A DNA stretch of 64,000 bases from JAAFHI01 sp039793685 (GTDB lineage: Bacteria > Acidobacteriota > Blastocatellia > Chloracidobacteriales > Chloracidobacteriaceae). Location of the stretch: contig JBDRAL010000049.1 of assembly GCA_039793685.1 (NCBI GenBank), positions 1-64,000 of the forward strand, read 5' to 3'. Position 1 is the first letter of the stretch. Every line of letters begins with the position of its first letter. This document shows, in pieces, positions 53,902-63,779 of the stretch. The position numbers and the translations under genes were made by a program. The notes beneath the pieces are model-generated. The model saw only the letters and a list, made by a program, of their open reading frames with translations. It had not been told where the DNA came from and ran no database searches.

Positions 53902-55395
53902 ATGCCGAACGTCCTCGACCTGAACCTCAACTACAACGCGATTCTGCCCGAGCTTTGCATTGCCGGAGCCGGGCTGGTCATCATGCTGTACGACGCCTTC
54001 GCGCCCAAAGGCCCCCGCCGCGCGGCGGGCTGGATCGCGCTCGCCGGAATCGCGGGCGCGCTCTACAGCGTCTGGCGGCTCTGGGGAATGGAAATTTCGC
54101 CGAGTTTCAACGGGATGCTCGTCACCGACCCGTTGCGGCTGACCTTTTCCATCGTGTTTCTGATCGTCGCGGCGATTTCGGTTCTGATTTCGATGCAGAT
54201 GCTCGACGACGAGCGCCTCCCGGCGGGCGAATTCTTCACCCTGCTGATGTTCGGGACGGTCGGGATGCTTCTGATGGGCGGCGCGGGCGACCTCGCGATG
54301 CTCTTTCTCGGGCTGGAAACGCTGTCGATTACGACGTATGTGCTGGCCGGATACCGCCGGGGTGACCTGCGCTCAAACGAATCGGCCCTCAAGTACTTCA
54401 TTCTGGGATCGTTCTCGACCGGCTTCCTGCTCTATGGCATGGCGCTGACCTACGGCGCGACGAAAACGACCAATCTTGCGGGCATTCAACTCGCCGTTTC
54501 GACCAACGCGCTGACGTCGCCGGGCCTGCTCACGGTCGGCGCGGCGCTGATGCTGGTCGGATTCTGTTTCAAGATCGCCACCGCCCCGTTTCACTTCTGG
54601 ACGCCCGACGTGTATCAGGGCGCGCCGACGCCGGTGACGGCGTTCATGGCCGCCGGACCGAAAGCGGCGGCGTTCGCGGCGTTGTTGCGGGTGTTTGTAG
54701 GAGCGTTTCCCGCCGACAACGGTGAATTGAGCCGGGCCATTTCCGGAGTTCTGGTCATCGCCGCGATTCTGTCGATGGTCATCGGCAACGTGATCGCCAT
54801 CCGGCAGACCGACATCAAGCGGATGCTCGCCTATTCGTCCATCGCCCACGCGGGCTACGCCCTGCTCGGCGTCATCGCGGGCGACTGGGTATCGGTGATG
54901 TTTTACCTGCTGACCTACGCCGTGATGAACCTCGGCGCGTTCGGCGTGGTCGCGCTGATTGCGCGGGTCGGCGACGAAAAGACGGAAATCGACGATTACG
55001 CGGGCATCGGATTCAAATCCTTCGGTCTGGCGATGCTGCTGACGGTGTTTCTGCTCAGTCTGGGCGGAATTCCGCTCACGGCGGGTTTCATGGGCAAACT
55101 CGTCATTTTCAAGCAGTGCTGGATGGCGGGTCACACGACGCTGGTGGTTGTCGCGGCGATCAACAGCGCGGTGTCGCTGTACTACTACCTGCGGCCCGTG
55201 ACGGTGATGTTCTTCCGCGAACGCGATGAGAAATTCGTTCCGCCCCGCGTCTCCACCACTGCGGAAATCGCCCTGACGCTGGCGCTTTTCGGCGTGCTAT
55301 ACCTCGGCGTTTTTCCCGGACGCCTGCTCGGCGAGCTTGACCGGCTGACCAAACGGCCCGCCGAACCGTCCGTTCAAATGAACTCACAGAGGTAA
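53902..55395 (+). CDS. nuoN: NADH-quinone oxidoreductase subunit N
   Basis: Third antiporter-like proton-pumping subunit of complex I, 497 residues with about 14 membrane segments. Marks: LFLGLETLSITTYVLAGYRR (key Glu), KYFILGSFSTGFLLYGMALT, KIATAPFHFWTPDVYQGAPT, DIKRMLAYSSIAHAGYALLG, and LSLGGIPLTAGFMGKLVIFK. It normally follows nuoM directly; here four unrelated genes, a terminator and a repeat intervene, so it must be expressed from its own promoter. Confidence 0.96.
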   Translation: MPNVLDLNLNYNAILPELCIAGAGLVIMLYDAFAPKGPRRAAGWIALAGIAGALYSVWRLWGMEISPSFNGMLVTDPLRLTFSIVFLIVAAISVLISMQMLDDERLPAGEFFTLLMFGTVGMLLMGGAGDLAMLFLGLETLSITTYVLAGYRRGDLRSNESALKYFILGSFSTGFLLYGMALTYGATKTTNLAGIQLAVSTNALTSPGLLTVGAALMLVGFCFKIATAPFHFWTPDVYQGAPTPVTAFMAAGPKAAAFAALLRVFVGAFPADNGELSRAISGVLVIAAILSMVIGNVIAIRQTDIKRMLAYSSIAHAGYALLGVIAGDWVSVMFYLLTYAVMNLGAFGVVALIARVGDEKTEIDDYAGIGFKSFGLAMLLTVFLLSLGGIPLTAGFMGKLVIFKQCWMAGHTTLVVVAAINSAVSLYYYLRPVTVMFFRERDEKFVPPRVSTTAEIALTLALFGVLYLGVFPGRLLGELDRLTKRPAEPSVQMNSQR

Positions 55396-55400
55396 CTCCG

Positions 55401-55715
55401 ATGGCGCACGAAGACATTTCAGTCGATGAACTCAAGCAGCGGATGGACGCGGGCGAACAGCCCTTCGTCATCGATGTCCGCGAGGAAAACGAATTCGCCC
55501 AGTCCCGCATTCCCGGCACGATTCTCATGCCGATGAGCCGTTTCGGCGACATCTACACCGAACTCAACGACAAGAAGGACGCCGAAATCATCGTCCAGTG
55601 CCGTTCCGGCGCGCGCAGCGACCGCGTCGCGGGCTTCCTGCGGAGTCAGGGATTTTCAAACGTCCGCAACCTGTCCGGCGGGATTCTGGCGTGGCAGCAG
55701 ATCAGCGGCCAGTAG
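55401..55715 (+). CDS. Single-domain rhodanese
   Basis: 104 residues, one rhodanese domain. The active-site loop is CRSGAR with catalytic Cys67 (VQCRSGARS), preceded by VIDVREENEFAQSRIPGTIL. It carries sulfane sulfur, e.g. thiosulfate to cyanide or thiols; the physiological partner is unknown. GAGGTAAC precedes the ATG, and the gene begins 5 bases after nuoN, so they are probably co-transcribed. No signal peptide. Confidence 0.92.
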   Translation: MAHEDISVDELKQRMDAGEQPFVIDVREENEFAQSRIPGTILMPMSRFGDIYTELNDKKDAEIIVQCRSGARSDRVAGFLRSQGFSNVRNLSGGILAWQQISGQ

Positions 55716-55812
55716 CCAGTGGCCAAGTGTCTTTTTTGTGGAATTGCCTTCAAGAACGCATCCTTGCGCGATTGAATTCGTCGCGTTTGGAACGAATTGA
55801 CCAAGGCTTGGT

Positions 55813-58800
55813 TTAGCCGCTTGATCCGGAAGGTTCCCGGACATTCCACGTTCGGGCCGCTGACACGTCCTCTCCCGGACCACTGAATTTCTGCGTGGCC
55901 GGAGCGTTTTCGAAGTTGGAAAAGTTTCCGAGCGTCGGAAACGCGGCTTCCCGGTCGCTCTCGAAGGGGAACCAGCCGTCACTGCTCCCGGCAAGTTCGT
56001 CTTCCCGGATGAATTCCCGCAGAGTCTCCAGTTCAACGGCGAATTCCTCCGCCGTCGGACGCATTTCCGGTGACTTTTCGAGCGCGTGGAGGCACACCCG
56101 TTCGACTTCGGGATGAATGGCCGGGTTGAATGAACTCGGCGGCGGCGGCGGCGTGTTGAGATGGCTCACCAGAATATTCATGGCATTCCCCTGATTCGGC
56201 TGGAACGGCACGCGCCCGCAGAGCATTTGATAGAAAACGATCCCCACGCCGTAGACGTCCGACCGTCCGTCATAAGGTTTCCCGCCGATTCGCTCGGGAG
56301 CGAGGTAATTCGGCGTGCCGATGATCGCCCCGGTTTCCGTCAATCGTTCGAAAACGTCGTCGTCTTCGGGATCGAGGAGCTTTGCCGTCCCGAAATCCAC
56401 CACCTTGACGACCTCGCCCTCCTCACTCCGGTTCAGGAAGATGTTGGACGGCTTGATGTCGCGATGGACGACCCCGTTCCCGTGCGCTTCCGCCAGCGCG
56501 CGACACACCGGCACGAGTACCTGCAAGCACCTGCCCAGGGGCACGGGCCGCTTCGCGCAGACTTCCTCGTACAGCGAATGTCCCTGAAGCAGTTCCATCA
56601 CGAGGTAGGCAATGCCTTCGCGTGAAATCCCGGAGTCGATGACCGACACGATGTTCCGGTGATTGAGCCGGGCCACCGAGACGCCTTCCAGTTTGAACCG
56701 CTCGACCGCGTTGGCGCTGTCGTTGCCGGGCATCGGCTTGAACACCTTGACCGCGATGGGCCGGTTCAATCCGAGATGGGTCGCCTTGAACACCGCGCCG
56801 AAGCCGCCCGCCCCGATTTTTTCGTCCAGCCGGTATTTGTCGTCCAGAACCGTGCCGGGCAATGCCTCGGAGAGCGCGGAAAAAATCCGGTCAGCCTGCC
56901 GCTGGGAGGCTTCGAGTTCGGCGATTTTTTCGTCGAGTTCGCGGTTTTTCCGCGAGGTATCCGCGTTGGCCGCCTGAAGTTGTTCCACGGCTTCGGCCAG
57001 TTCCGTCGTCCGCTCGGCGATCCGTTCTTCGAGCAAACGGTTCCGGTTCGCGAGCGTCCGGATCCGCGCCCGTACGCCCGCGAACGTCAACCCGACGGCG
57101 ATTCCCAGGTAAAGAAGATACGCCCACCACCGACGCCACAGCGGCGGCGTCACCCGAAACTTGAATTCCACCGGTCCGGAAACGTTTCCGGCGTAATCCC
57201 GCGCCCAGACCCGGAAGGTGAAGTCCCGCTCCGGCAAGTTTGAAAACGACCGGCTGGTTTCAGGCGTCCAGTCCGTCGGGCGACGGTCGTAGCCCACCAG
57301 TTCCGTCCGGTAGCGCGTCTCCCCTTCCCGAAAATAGGAAAGCAGCGCGTAGGAAAACACCGGATCGTTGTCGTCGTGGCGCAACGCGACGCCCGGCGCG
57401 ATGGCCGTCCCTTTTTCGCCCAGCGCCGCCCGCTCGATGTAGAGCGGCTTCGCCCCGCCGCCCGACGATTCCCGTCCCGGGTCGAAGACCGCCGCGCCGG
57501 TCACCGTCCCGACCCAGATTCGGCCTTTCGAATCGAGGTAAGGCGGCCCCAGACACTGATTGCTCGGCAAACCGTCTTCGGTGGAAAAGGTGTCGATTTG
57601 AAGCGGCGGCGCGTCCGGCGCGGCGGGACTCTGGAATGAAAGACGGGCAACGCCCTTGTTGGTGGTTGCGTAAACCCGGCCTTGCCGGTCGAGGCCCAGC
57701 CCGAAGACGACATTGTTCGGAAGAGCGGGCGTCGTGGCATCGGTCACGACCCAGAGCGGTTTCCCGGGGGCCGCGATATTCAACACGGCGATGCCGCCGG
57801 GCGTCCCGACCCACAGCACCGGCGCGCCGTCCGGACCGACGCCTTCCACCAGTCCGTCGATCTGGCTGGCCGGAAGCCCGTCGCGGGTCGTCAGATTCAT
57901 CCACCTGCCGTCGCGCAGCCAAAACAGGCCCTCCTGCTCGGAACCGGCCCAGACCGTCGTTCGCCCCCGCGCGTCGCGGGTTTCCAGAAGCATTCTGACG
58001 GCCCGTGTCGGCGCGTTTTCACCCGTGACGCTCGACCACTTCGTTCCGTCGAAGCGAAACAGACCGGTAATGGTCCCCGCCCACAGTCGTTTCACCCCGT
58101 CCGGTTCGGTGACTTCGGCGAGGGCATCGACAAATCCGAGTTCAAGACGCCGGTCCTCGTTGACGGTGACAAGCCGGCCATCCCGGAAACGCATCACATG
58201 ATTCGTGGTGGCCATGACCAGTTCGGGAACATCCGAAAAGACCGACGATTGCAGAAACCGGAACACCCGATTCGTGTTGAAGGAGGGTCCCCACATTCGG
58301 ATGGGCGCCCACGCGCCGTCCCGGAAGACCAGAATTTCTCCTTCCATTCCTCCCATGAACAGCGTTGGCCGCCCCGAAGCATCCTTCAGGTCGAAAAAAC
58401 ACTTCACGGGCGTTTGCAACGGCTTCGAACCGACCGTCACCGCCAGCCATCCGCCATCCCGAAACCGGAAAAGCCCGTTGGTGTTCGTGCCGGTCCAAAT
58501 CACCGGATGCCCGCTTTCCTGATTCGTGACGGCGATGCTCAAGGCAGTGACCAACCGCGGGTTTTCGGATTCCACGGCGGTCCAGACACCGTCGGCGAAA
58601 CGCCACAAGCCGCTCAGGGTCGCCGCCCACAGCGTATATCGTCCGTTGGCATCGACCGTCTCGGCCAACCCGTTGACTTTGGGATCGGGCATCTTCGTAT
58701 CGACGCTGAATGACGACCACCGTCCGTTCATCCACCGCGCGACGCCGCCGATTGGCGTCGCCGCGTAAATCGCTTTTTTTCCCTCCTCCGTGTGGAGTTC

Positions 58801-59517
58801 GGCGAGGCAGAACACCGAATCATCGGTCACCATCCGGTTCTGGTCATCCATCACGCTGAACGACGGTTTGTCCGTCATCCGTTGCCACGCCCCGTCGGCG
58901 TAACGCGACACGCCCGCGGTCGTCCCCACCCAGACGGACCACTTTCCGTCGGCGGACCGCGACGCAAGCAGCGAAATGACCTTGTTGTTGATGATTCCGG
59001 GCGTGTTGGCCTCGTTGAAGACGGTCCATTTTCCGTCGGCCAGACGGCAGACGCCCAAGCCGGTCGCGCCGCACCAGATGACCGATTTCCCGTTTTCAAA
59101 CGTTTCGGCGATTCCGTAGACCGAATTTCCCGGCAATCCGTTCGACGTGTCGAAAACATCCCACGCGCCGTCCCGCAGGCGGAACAGCCCCGCCCCCGTG
59201 CCGAACCACAGGCTTCCGTCCGAGGAAGAGAAAATCGAATGCCGCTTGATGGAAATATCCCGAATCGGAAACGGAACGGTGGTCCAGCGGTGTCCGTTGT
59301 AGAACGCCGCGCCGTGGTCGGTCCCGGCCCAGAGATAGCCGCGCCGATCAACGTGAAGCGCCTGAACGGTGTTTTGAGGAATTCCGTCGCCGTCGGATGT
59401 GTAGACGCGAATCGCCGGGCGCGCCGTTTCCGCCGCATCGGACACACCCGCCGCCCGACCGCCGCTCGCGACGGACGACAGCACCAGAAAGATGAAGAAC
59501 CCGACAAACGTACGCAT
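55813..59517 (-). CDS. Transmembrane Ser/Thr protein kinase with two-component-type beta-propeller sensor (copy 1)
   Basis: 1234 residues. Signal peptide; periplasmic propeller repeats from about 30 to 690 (reg_prop-type units such as ADGVWTAVESENPRLVTALS, RRGYLWAGTDHGAAFYNGHR, GRIWVGTVTGAAVFDP); a Y_Y_Y domain (about 700-785; LPERDFTFRVWARDYAGNVS); one membrane helix (about 790-812, WWAYLLYLGIAVGLTFAGVR); a coiled coil (about 815-880); and a Hanks-type kinase from about 892 (GAGGFGAVFKATHLGLN, catalytic loop VVHRDIKPSNIF at about 1015, VVDFGTAK). Kinase residues are intact. The sensor half is the one normally attached to histidine kinases; here it drives a Ser/Thr kinase. The ligand is unknown. 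Confidence 0.93.
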   Translation of the reverse strand: MRTFVGFFIFLVLSSVASGGRAAGVSDAAETARPAIRVYTSDGDGIPQNTVQALHVDRRGYLWAGTDHGAAFYNGHRWTTVPFPIRDISIKRHSIFSSSDGSLWFGTGAGLFRLRDGAWDVFDTSNGLPGNSVYGIAETFENGKSVIWCGATGLGVCRLADGKWTVFNEANTPGIINNKVISLLASRSADGKWSVWVGTTAGVSRYADGAWQRMTDKPSFSVMDDQNRMVTDDSVFCLAELHTEEGKKAIYAATPIGGVARWMNGRWSSFSVDTKMPDPKVNGLAETVDANGRYTLWAATLSGLWRFADGVWTAVESENPRLVTALSIAVTNQESGHPVIWTGTNTNGLFRFRDGGWLAVTVGSKPLQTPVKCFFDLKDASGRPTLFMGGMEGEILVFRDGAWAPIRMWGPSFNTNRVFRFLQSSVFSDVPELVMATTNHVMRFRDGRLVTVNEDRRLELGFVDALAEVTEPDGVKRLWAGTITGLFRFDGTKWSSVTGENAPTRAVRMLLETRDARGRTTVWAGSEQEGLFWLRDGRWMNLTTRDGLPASQIDGLVEGVGPDGAPVLWVGTPGGIAVLNIAAPGKPLWVVTDATTPALPNNVVFGLGLDRQGRVYATTNKGVARLSFQSPAAPDAPPLQIDTFSTEDGLPSNQCLGPPYLDSKGRIWVGTVTGAAVFDPGRESSGGGAKPLYIERAALGEKGTAIAPGVALRHDDNDPVFSYALLSYFREGETRYRTELVGYDRRPTDWTPETSRSFSNLPERDFTFRVWARDYAGNVSGPVEFKFRVTPPLWRRWWAYLLYLGIAVGLTFAGVRARIRTLANRNRLLEERIAERTTELAEAVEQLQAANADTSRKNRELDEKIAELEASQRQADRIFSALSEALPGTVLDDKYRLDEKIGAGGFGAVFKATHLGLNRPIAVKVFKPMPGNDSANAVERFKLEGVSVARLNHRNIVSVIDSGISREGIAYLVMELLQGHSLYEEVCAKRPVPLGRCLQVLVPVCRALAEAHGNGVVHRDIKPSNIFLNRSEEGEVVKVVDFGTAKLLDPEDDDVFERLTETGAIIGTPNYLAPERIGGKPYDGRSDVYGVGIVFYQMLCGRVPFQPNQGNAMNILVSHLNTPPPPPSSFNPAIHPEVERVCLHALEKSPEMRPTAEEFAVELETLREFIREDELAGSSDGWFPFESDREAAFPTLGNFSNFENAPATQKFSGPGEDVSAARTWNVREPSGSSG

Positions 59518-59705
59518 GGGCGGAAATCCCTACCGGCAGGGATCAGAAAGAGACGATGGGGCCGGGCAGGTCCCGATGCGGACGCTTCCCGGACGCGCCG
59601 GAGTTTTCTCCCCTGATGCCTGATTGAAAGAACGGTCCATACTACTTCCAACCAGGCCGAAAAGTTTTCGGTTTTTCACCGGACACCATCGTTTCGAAGC
59701 GGAAC

Positions 59706-62700
59706 TCAGGAGTCGATGCGGGTGATGGCGTCGGGATCGGTGTCGGAAACGATGGTTGGAAGTTCATCGGACATCCCGCCGCGACTGGTCGGCCAGTCGG
59801 AGGAATCCCAGCCCGCCGGAAGCGTGACGAACAGGGTGTTCCGCATGTCTTCGGGCAGGTCGGAAACGATGTTCATCAGTTCCGTCGCGAACCCGTGCGG
59901 CGTCGGACGGTCCGCCGGAGACTTGGCGAGCGCCTTTTTCATTAAAACTTCGACGTTTTCGGGAATGCCCGGATTGTAGGCCCGCAACGGCGGCGGATCG
60001 GCCCGCAGGTGCAGGAGCGCGACCTGCACGAACGAATTTCCCGACACGGCGAAGGGAACCCGCCCGCACAGCATCTGGTACAAAACGATGCCCACGCTGT
60101 AGAGGTCGGATTTCCCGTCGTACGGATTGCCGCTCACCCGCTCCGGGGCCATGTAAATCGGCGTTCCGACGATGCCGCCCGTCCGGGTAAGCGTTTCCAT
60201 GTCCTCGGTGTCGTCGGCCCCGACCAGCTTGGCGATGCCGAAATCCACCACCTTGACGACTTCGCCCTCGGGCGTTCGGTGAATGAAGATGTTGTCCGGC
60301 TTGATGTCGCGGTGAATGATGCCGACCGAGTGGGCGGCTTCGAGCGCCTCGCAGACCGGGACGATGATTTCAGCGCACCGCCGCAGCGACATCGAGGGCG
60401 TTTGGCGCAAAACTTCCGCGAGCGATTCGCCCTCCAGCAGTTCCATTGCAATGTAGGCGATGCCGTCGCTCGAAATTCCGGAATCCAGCACCGTGACGGC
60501 GTTCGGGTGGTTCACCCGGCAGGCCGCGATGCCCTCGCGGCGGAAGCGCTCGACCGCGTCGGTCGAATCGTTTCCCGGCACGGGCCGGAAAATCTTGACC
60601 GCGATGGGCCGGTTGAGGCCGAGATGGGTCGCCTTGAACACCGCGCCGAACCCGCCCGCGCCGATTTTTTCGTCCAGCCGGTATTTTTCATCCAGCACCG
60701 TGCCCGGCAGCGCCTGCGCGAGCGCGGAAAAGATGCGGTCCGCCTGCCGCTGCGAGGCTTCGAGTTCCTCGATCTTGCGGTCGAGTTCCTGGTTTTTCTC
60801 CTCGACGCGGCGGTTCGCCTCGGCGAGATCGCGATTCTGGCGCTCGGATTCCGTGTTGGCCGTTTGAAGTTTCGCCACCGCCTCGGCCAGTTCGGTCGTC
60901 CGTTCGGCCACCCGCTCCTCCAGCAGTCGGTTCCGGTTCGCGAGCGTCCGAATCCGCGCCCGAACGCCCGCGAACGTCAACCCGACGGCGATTCCCAGGT
61001 AAAGAAGATACGCCCACCACCGACGCCACAGCGGCGGCGTCACCCGAAATTTGAATTCCACCGGTCCGGAAATGTTTCCGGCGTAATCCCGCGCCCAGAC
61101 CCGGAAGGTGAAGTCCCGTTCGGGCAGATTTGAAAACGACCGGCTGGTTTCAGCCGTCCAGTCCGTCGGGCGACGGTCGTAGCCGACAAGTTCCGTCCGG
61201 TAGCGCGTTTCCCCTTCCCGAAAGTAGGAAAGCAGCGCATAGGAAAACACCGGATCGTTGTCGTCGTGACGCAGTTCGACACCCGGCGCGATCGCCGTCC
61301 CCTTTTCGCCAAGCGCCACCCGTTCGATGAAGAGCGTTTTCGCCCCGCCGCCGGTCAGTTCGCGTTCCGGGTCGAAGACCGCCGCGCCCATGCTCGTTCC
61401 GACCCAGACGCGGCCGTTTGCGTCGAGGTAGGGCCGACTGACGCACTCGTTGCTCGGCAAACCATCTTCCGTCGTGAAGGTTTCGACCGAAATCGCCGCT
61501 TCGCCGGGTTTTCCATCCTTTTTGAACATCAGCCGGACCACGCCCCGGTTCGTCGTGGCGTAAACGCGGCCCCGGCGGTCCCGGCACAGCCCGTAAATCA
61601 CGTTGTTCGGCAGGGCGGGCGTGGTCGTGTCGTTCAATACCGCCAGCGGCGCGCCCGGCGTGGTCGCGTCAATCACGGCGATGCCCGCCGTTGTCCCGAG
61701 CCAGATGACCGGCTCGCCGCGCGGCCCGGTCCCCTCAACAATCGCGTTGACGCGGTTGTTCGGCAATCCGTCCTTCGCGGTCAGGTTTTGCCACTTTCCG
61801 TTGCGCCGGAAAAACAGCCCCGCGCGTTCCGATCCCGCCCAGACGGTCGTGCCGCCGGTTTCGTCAGCCGTTTCGAGCAGGGCGCGAACCGCCCCGCGCG
61901 GCGAATTTTCATCCGTGATTTCGTCCCACTTCGCGCCGTCGAACCGATGCAGCGCCTTGATGGTTCCGGCCCACAGACGTTTGGTCCCGTCCGGTTCGGA
62001 AATGTCGGCGGCGCAGTTGAGAAAACCGATTTTCAGGCGAGGATCGCCCTCGGCGGTCACGAGGCGCCCGTTGTCAAAACGCATCAGATCGGAGGTCGAA
62101 ACCAGAACGAGGCCGTTCTTTTCGCCCAAAGCCGAGGTTTGAAGAAATTGATTCAACGACGTGCCGTCAAACTCCTGGCCCTTCCCGGTGAACGGAACGA
62201 AGGTCCATTTCCCGTTTGAAAATGTTTGAAGGCCGCCCCGCATGCCGCCCATCGCGAACATGGGAGCGCCGGACGCATCGACGGTTTCGGCGAAACAGGA
62301 AATGTCGCCGGAAGGCAGCCCCGACTTTTCATCAACCCGGAGCCACCCGCCGTCGCGCAGCCGTGCCAGTCCGGCGCTGTGCGTCCCGGCCCAGAGCGTC
62401 GGCTGCTCCGGGTCGGTGACGGCGAAACTCAGGACGTTCGCCGTTTTGAGCGGCGTGTTTTCAGTGACGTTGGCCCAGACGCCGTCGGCGTATCGCCAGA
62501 TGCCGCTCTGGGTTCCGGCCCACAAAATGTACTTTCCGTTCGCCCCGCGGGTTTCCGTCAGAATGAACACCCGATGGTCGGGCATTTTCGTTTCGACGCT
62601 GAAGGCCGACCAGACGCCGTCCACCCACCGGGCGACGCCGCCGTTCGGCGCGCCGGTAAAAACCGATTTCCGGCCGTCCGGCGCGTGGAGTTCCGCAAAG

Positions 62701-63422
62701 CAGAAAACGGAATCGTCGGGTGGCGCTTTTTCCTCAAGCTGAAACTTCGGCTTGTCGTCCATCCGTTTCCAGACGCCGTCGGCGAAACGGGCCACGCCGC
62801 GCGTCGTCCCCATCCAGACCGCCCATTTTCCGTCGTCGGATTTGGTCGAAAGCAGCGAGGTCACTTCATTGTTCGGAATGCCCGGCGTGTTTTCCGCGTT
62901 GAAAACGGTCCATTTGCCGTCCGCCAGCCGACAGACGCCGCCGCTGAACACGCCGCACCAGATAACCGATTTTCCGTTTTCAACCGTCTCGGCGATGCCG
63001 AAAACCGACTTTCCGGGCAGTCCGCTCGTCGTATCGAACGTTTCCCAGACACCGTCGCGCCAGCGGAGCAACCCGCCGCCGCGCGTTCCGAACCAGAGAC
63101 TTCCATCGGAAGCGGCGAGGATGGAATTCCGGCTGATACTGTTGGCGATGGTCCGGGTCGGAAGCGGAACGGTCGTCCAGCGATGCCCGTTGTAGACCGC
63201 CGCGCCGTCGTCCGTCCCGACCCAGAGGTAGCCGCGCCGGTCCACGCACATGGCCTGGATGGAATTTTGAGGCAATCCGTCGCTGTCCGACGTGTAAAGG
63301 CGAATGGCGGGTCGCCCGAGGGTGGCCGGGTCGGGAGCGGAAGCCGCCCGCGCCGGTCCGGGGGGCGCAATCAGTCCCCAGATCGACAGCAGGAGCACCG
63401 CAATCCAACCAACGTGGCGCAT
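59706..63422 (-). CDS. Transmembrane Ser/Thr protein kinase with two-component-type beta-propeller sensor (copy 2)
   Basis: 1238 residues, same domain order as copy 1: signal peptide, propeller units (e.g. RRGYLWVGTDDGAAVYNGHR, GGVCRLADGKWTVFNAENTP, ANGRVWVGTSMGAAVFDP), Y_Y_Y, membrane helix near residue 797, a longer coiled coil (about 820-900, extra NRDLAEANRRVEEKNQELDR), and a kinase domain from about 914 (GAGGFGAVFKATHLGLN, IIHRDIKPDNIF, VVDFGIAKLV, MAPERVSG). The C-terminal tail ends in an Asp/Thr-rich stretch. The Y_Y_Y and membrane part is almost identical in DNA to copy 1 while the propellers differ. It lies 188 bases upstream of copy 1. Confidence 0.93.
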   Translation of the reverse strand: MRHVGWIAVLLLSIWGLIAPPGPARAASAPDPATLGRPAIRLYTSDSDGLPQNSIQAMCVDRRGYLWVGTDDGAAVYNGHRWTTVPLPTRTIANSISRNSILAASDGSLWFGTRGGGLLRWRDGVWETFDTTSGLPGKSVFGIAETVENGKSVIWCGVFSGGVCRLADGKWTVFNAENTPGIPNNEVTSLLSTKSDDGKWAVWMGTTRGVARFADGVWKRMDDKPKFQLEEKAPPDDSVFCFAELHAPDGRKSVFTGAPNGGVARWVDGVWSAFSVETKMPDHRVFILTETRGANGKYILWAGTQSGIWRYADGVWANVTENTPLKTANVLSFAVTDPEQPTLWAGTHSAGLARLRDGGWLRVDEKSGLPSGDISCFAETVDASGAPMFAMGGMRGGLQTFSNGKWTFVPFTGKGQEFDGTSLNQFLQTSALGEKNGLVLVSTSDLMRFDNGRLVTAEGDPRLKIGFLNCAADISEPDGTKRLWAGTIKALHRFDGAKWDEITDENSPRGAVRALLETADETGGTTVWAGSERAGLFFRRNGKWQNLTAKDGLPNNRVNAIVEGTGPRGEPVIWLGTTAGIAVIDATTPGAPLAVLNDTTTPALPNNVIYGLCRDRRGRVYATTNRGVVRLMFKKDGKPGEAAISVETFTTEDGLPSNECVSRPYLDANGRVWVGTSMGAAVFDPERELTGGGAKTLFIERVALGEKGTAIAPGVELRHDDNDPVFSYALLSYFREGETRYRTELVGYDRRPTDWTAETSRSFSNLPERDFTFRVWARDYAGNISGPVEFKFRVTPPLWRRWWAYLLYLGIAVGLTFAGVRARIRTLANRNRLLEERVAERTTELAEAVAKLQTANTESERQNRDLAEANRRVEEKNQELDRKIEELEASQRQADRIFSALAQALPGTVLDEKYRLDEKIGAGGFGAVFKATHLGLNRPIAVKIFRPVPGNDSTDAVERFRREGIAACRVNHPNAVTVLDSGISSDGIAYIAMELLEGESLAEVLRQTPSMSLRRCAEIIVPVCEALEAAHSVGIIHRDIKPDNIFIHRTPEGEVVKVVDFGIAKLVGADDTEDMETLTRTGGIVGTPIYMAPERVSGNPYDGKSDLYSVGIVLYQMLCGRVPFAVSGNSFVQVALLHLRADPPPLRAYNPGIPENVEVLMKKALAKSPADRPTPHGFATELMNIVSDLPEDMRNTLFVTLPAGWDSSDWPTSRGGMSDELPTIVSDTDPDAITRIDS

Positions 63423-63449
63423 TCGGGGAGAATCCTTCGGGGAAAGACA

Positions 63450-63601
63450 TCAGGGATCGGGGGTCAGGGATCAGGGAGTTTCAAGTCGGACGACGCGGCG
63501 GTGTCCTTCCAGCTTCAATACACATCGAAACCGAACAGGCTCGACCGTGAAACAATCATCACCGACGGCACACTGATCCCTGATCCCTGTCCACTGACCT
63601 C
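63450..63601. repeat. Inverted heptamer repeat (GGGATCA family)
   Basis: The left arm 63450-63479 has CAGGGAT CGGGGGT CAGGGAT CAGGGA; the right arm 63572-63601 has ACTGATC CCTGATC CCTGTCC ACTGACC. The centre is about 92 bp. It lies in the divergent spacer between kinase copy 2 and the last gene. 63602-63779 holds only the likely promoter and AGGAG Shine-Dalgarno site of that gene. Confidence 0.83.
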
Positions 63602-63779
63602 TTCGTCCGGAGGACGCCAATATTACTTCAGCCTTTGTCCGGGTTGCCGCGATTTTTTTCCGTGGCGGAGAAACCTGGATACGGGCAAACGTTCTCGCCG
63701 GGCGCGGCCTGATGTATGCTCGCGCCGCCGGAGTTTCCTTCCTATTATCGGTCGGCGGATTTTCAGGAGATATTTCACG

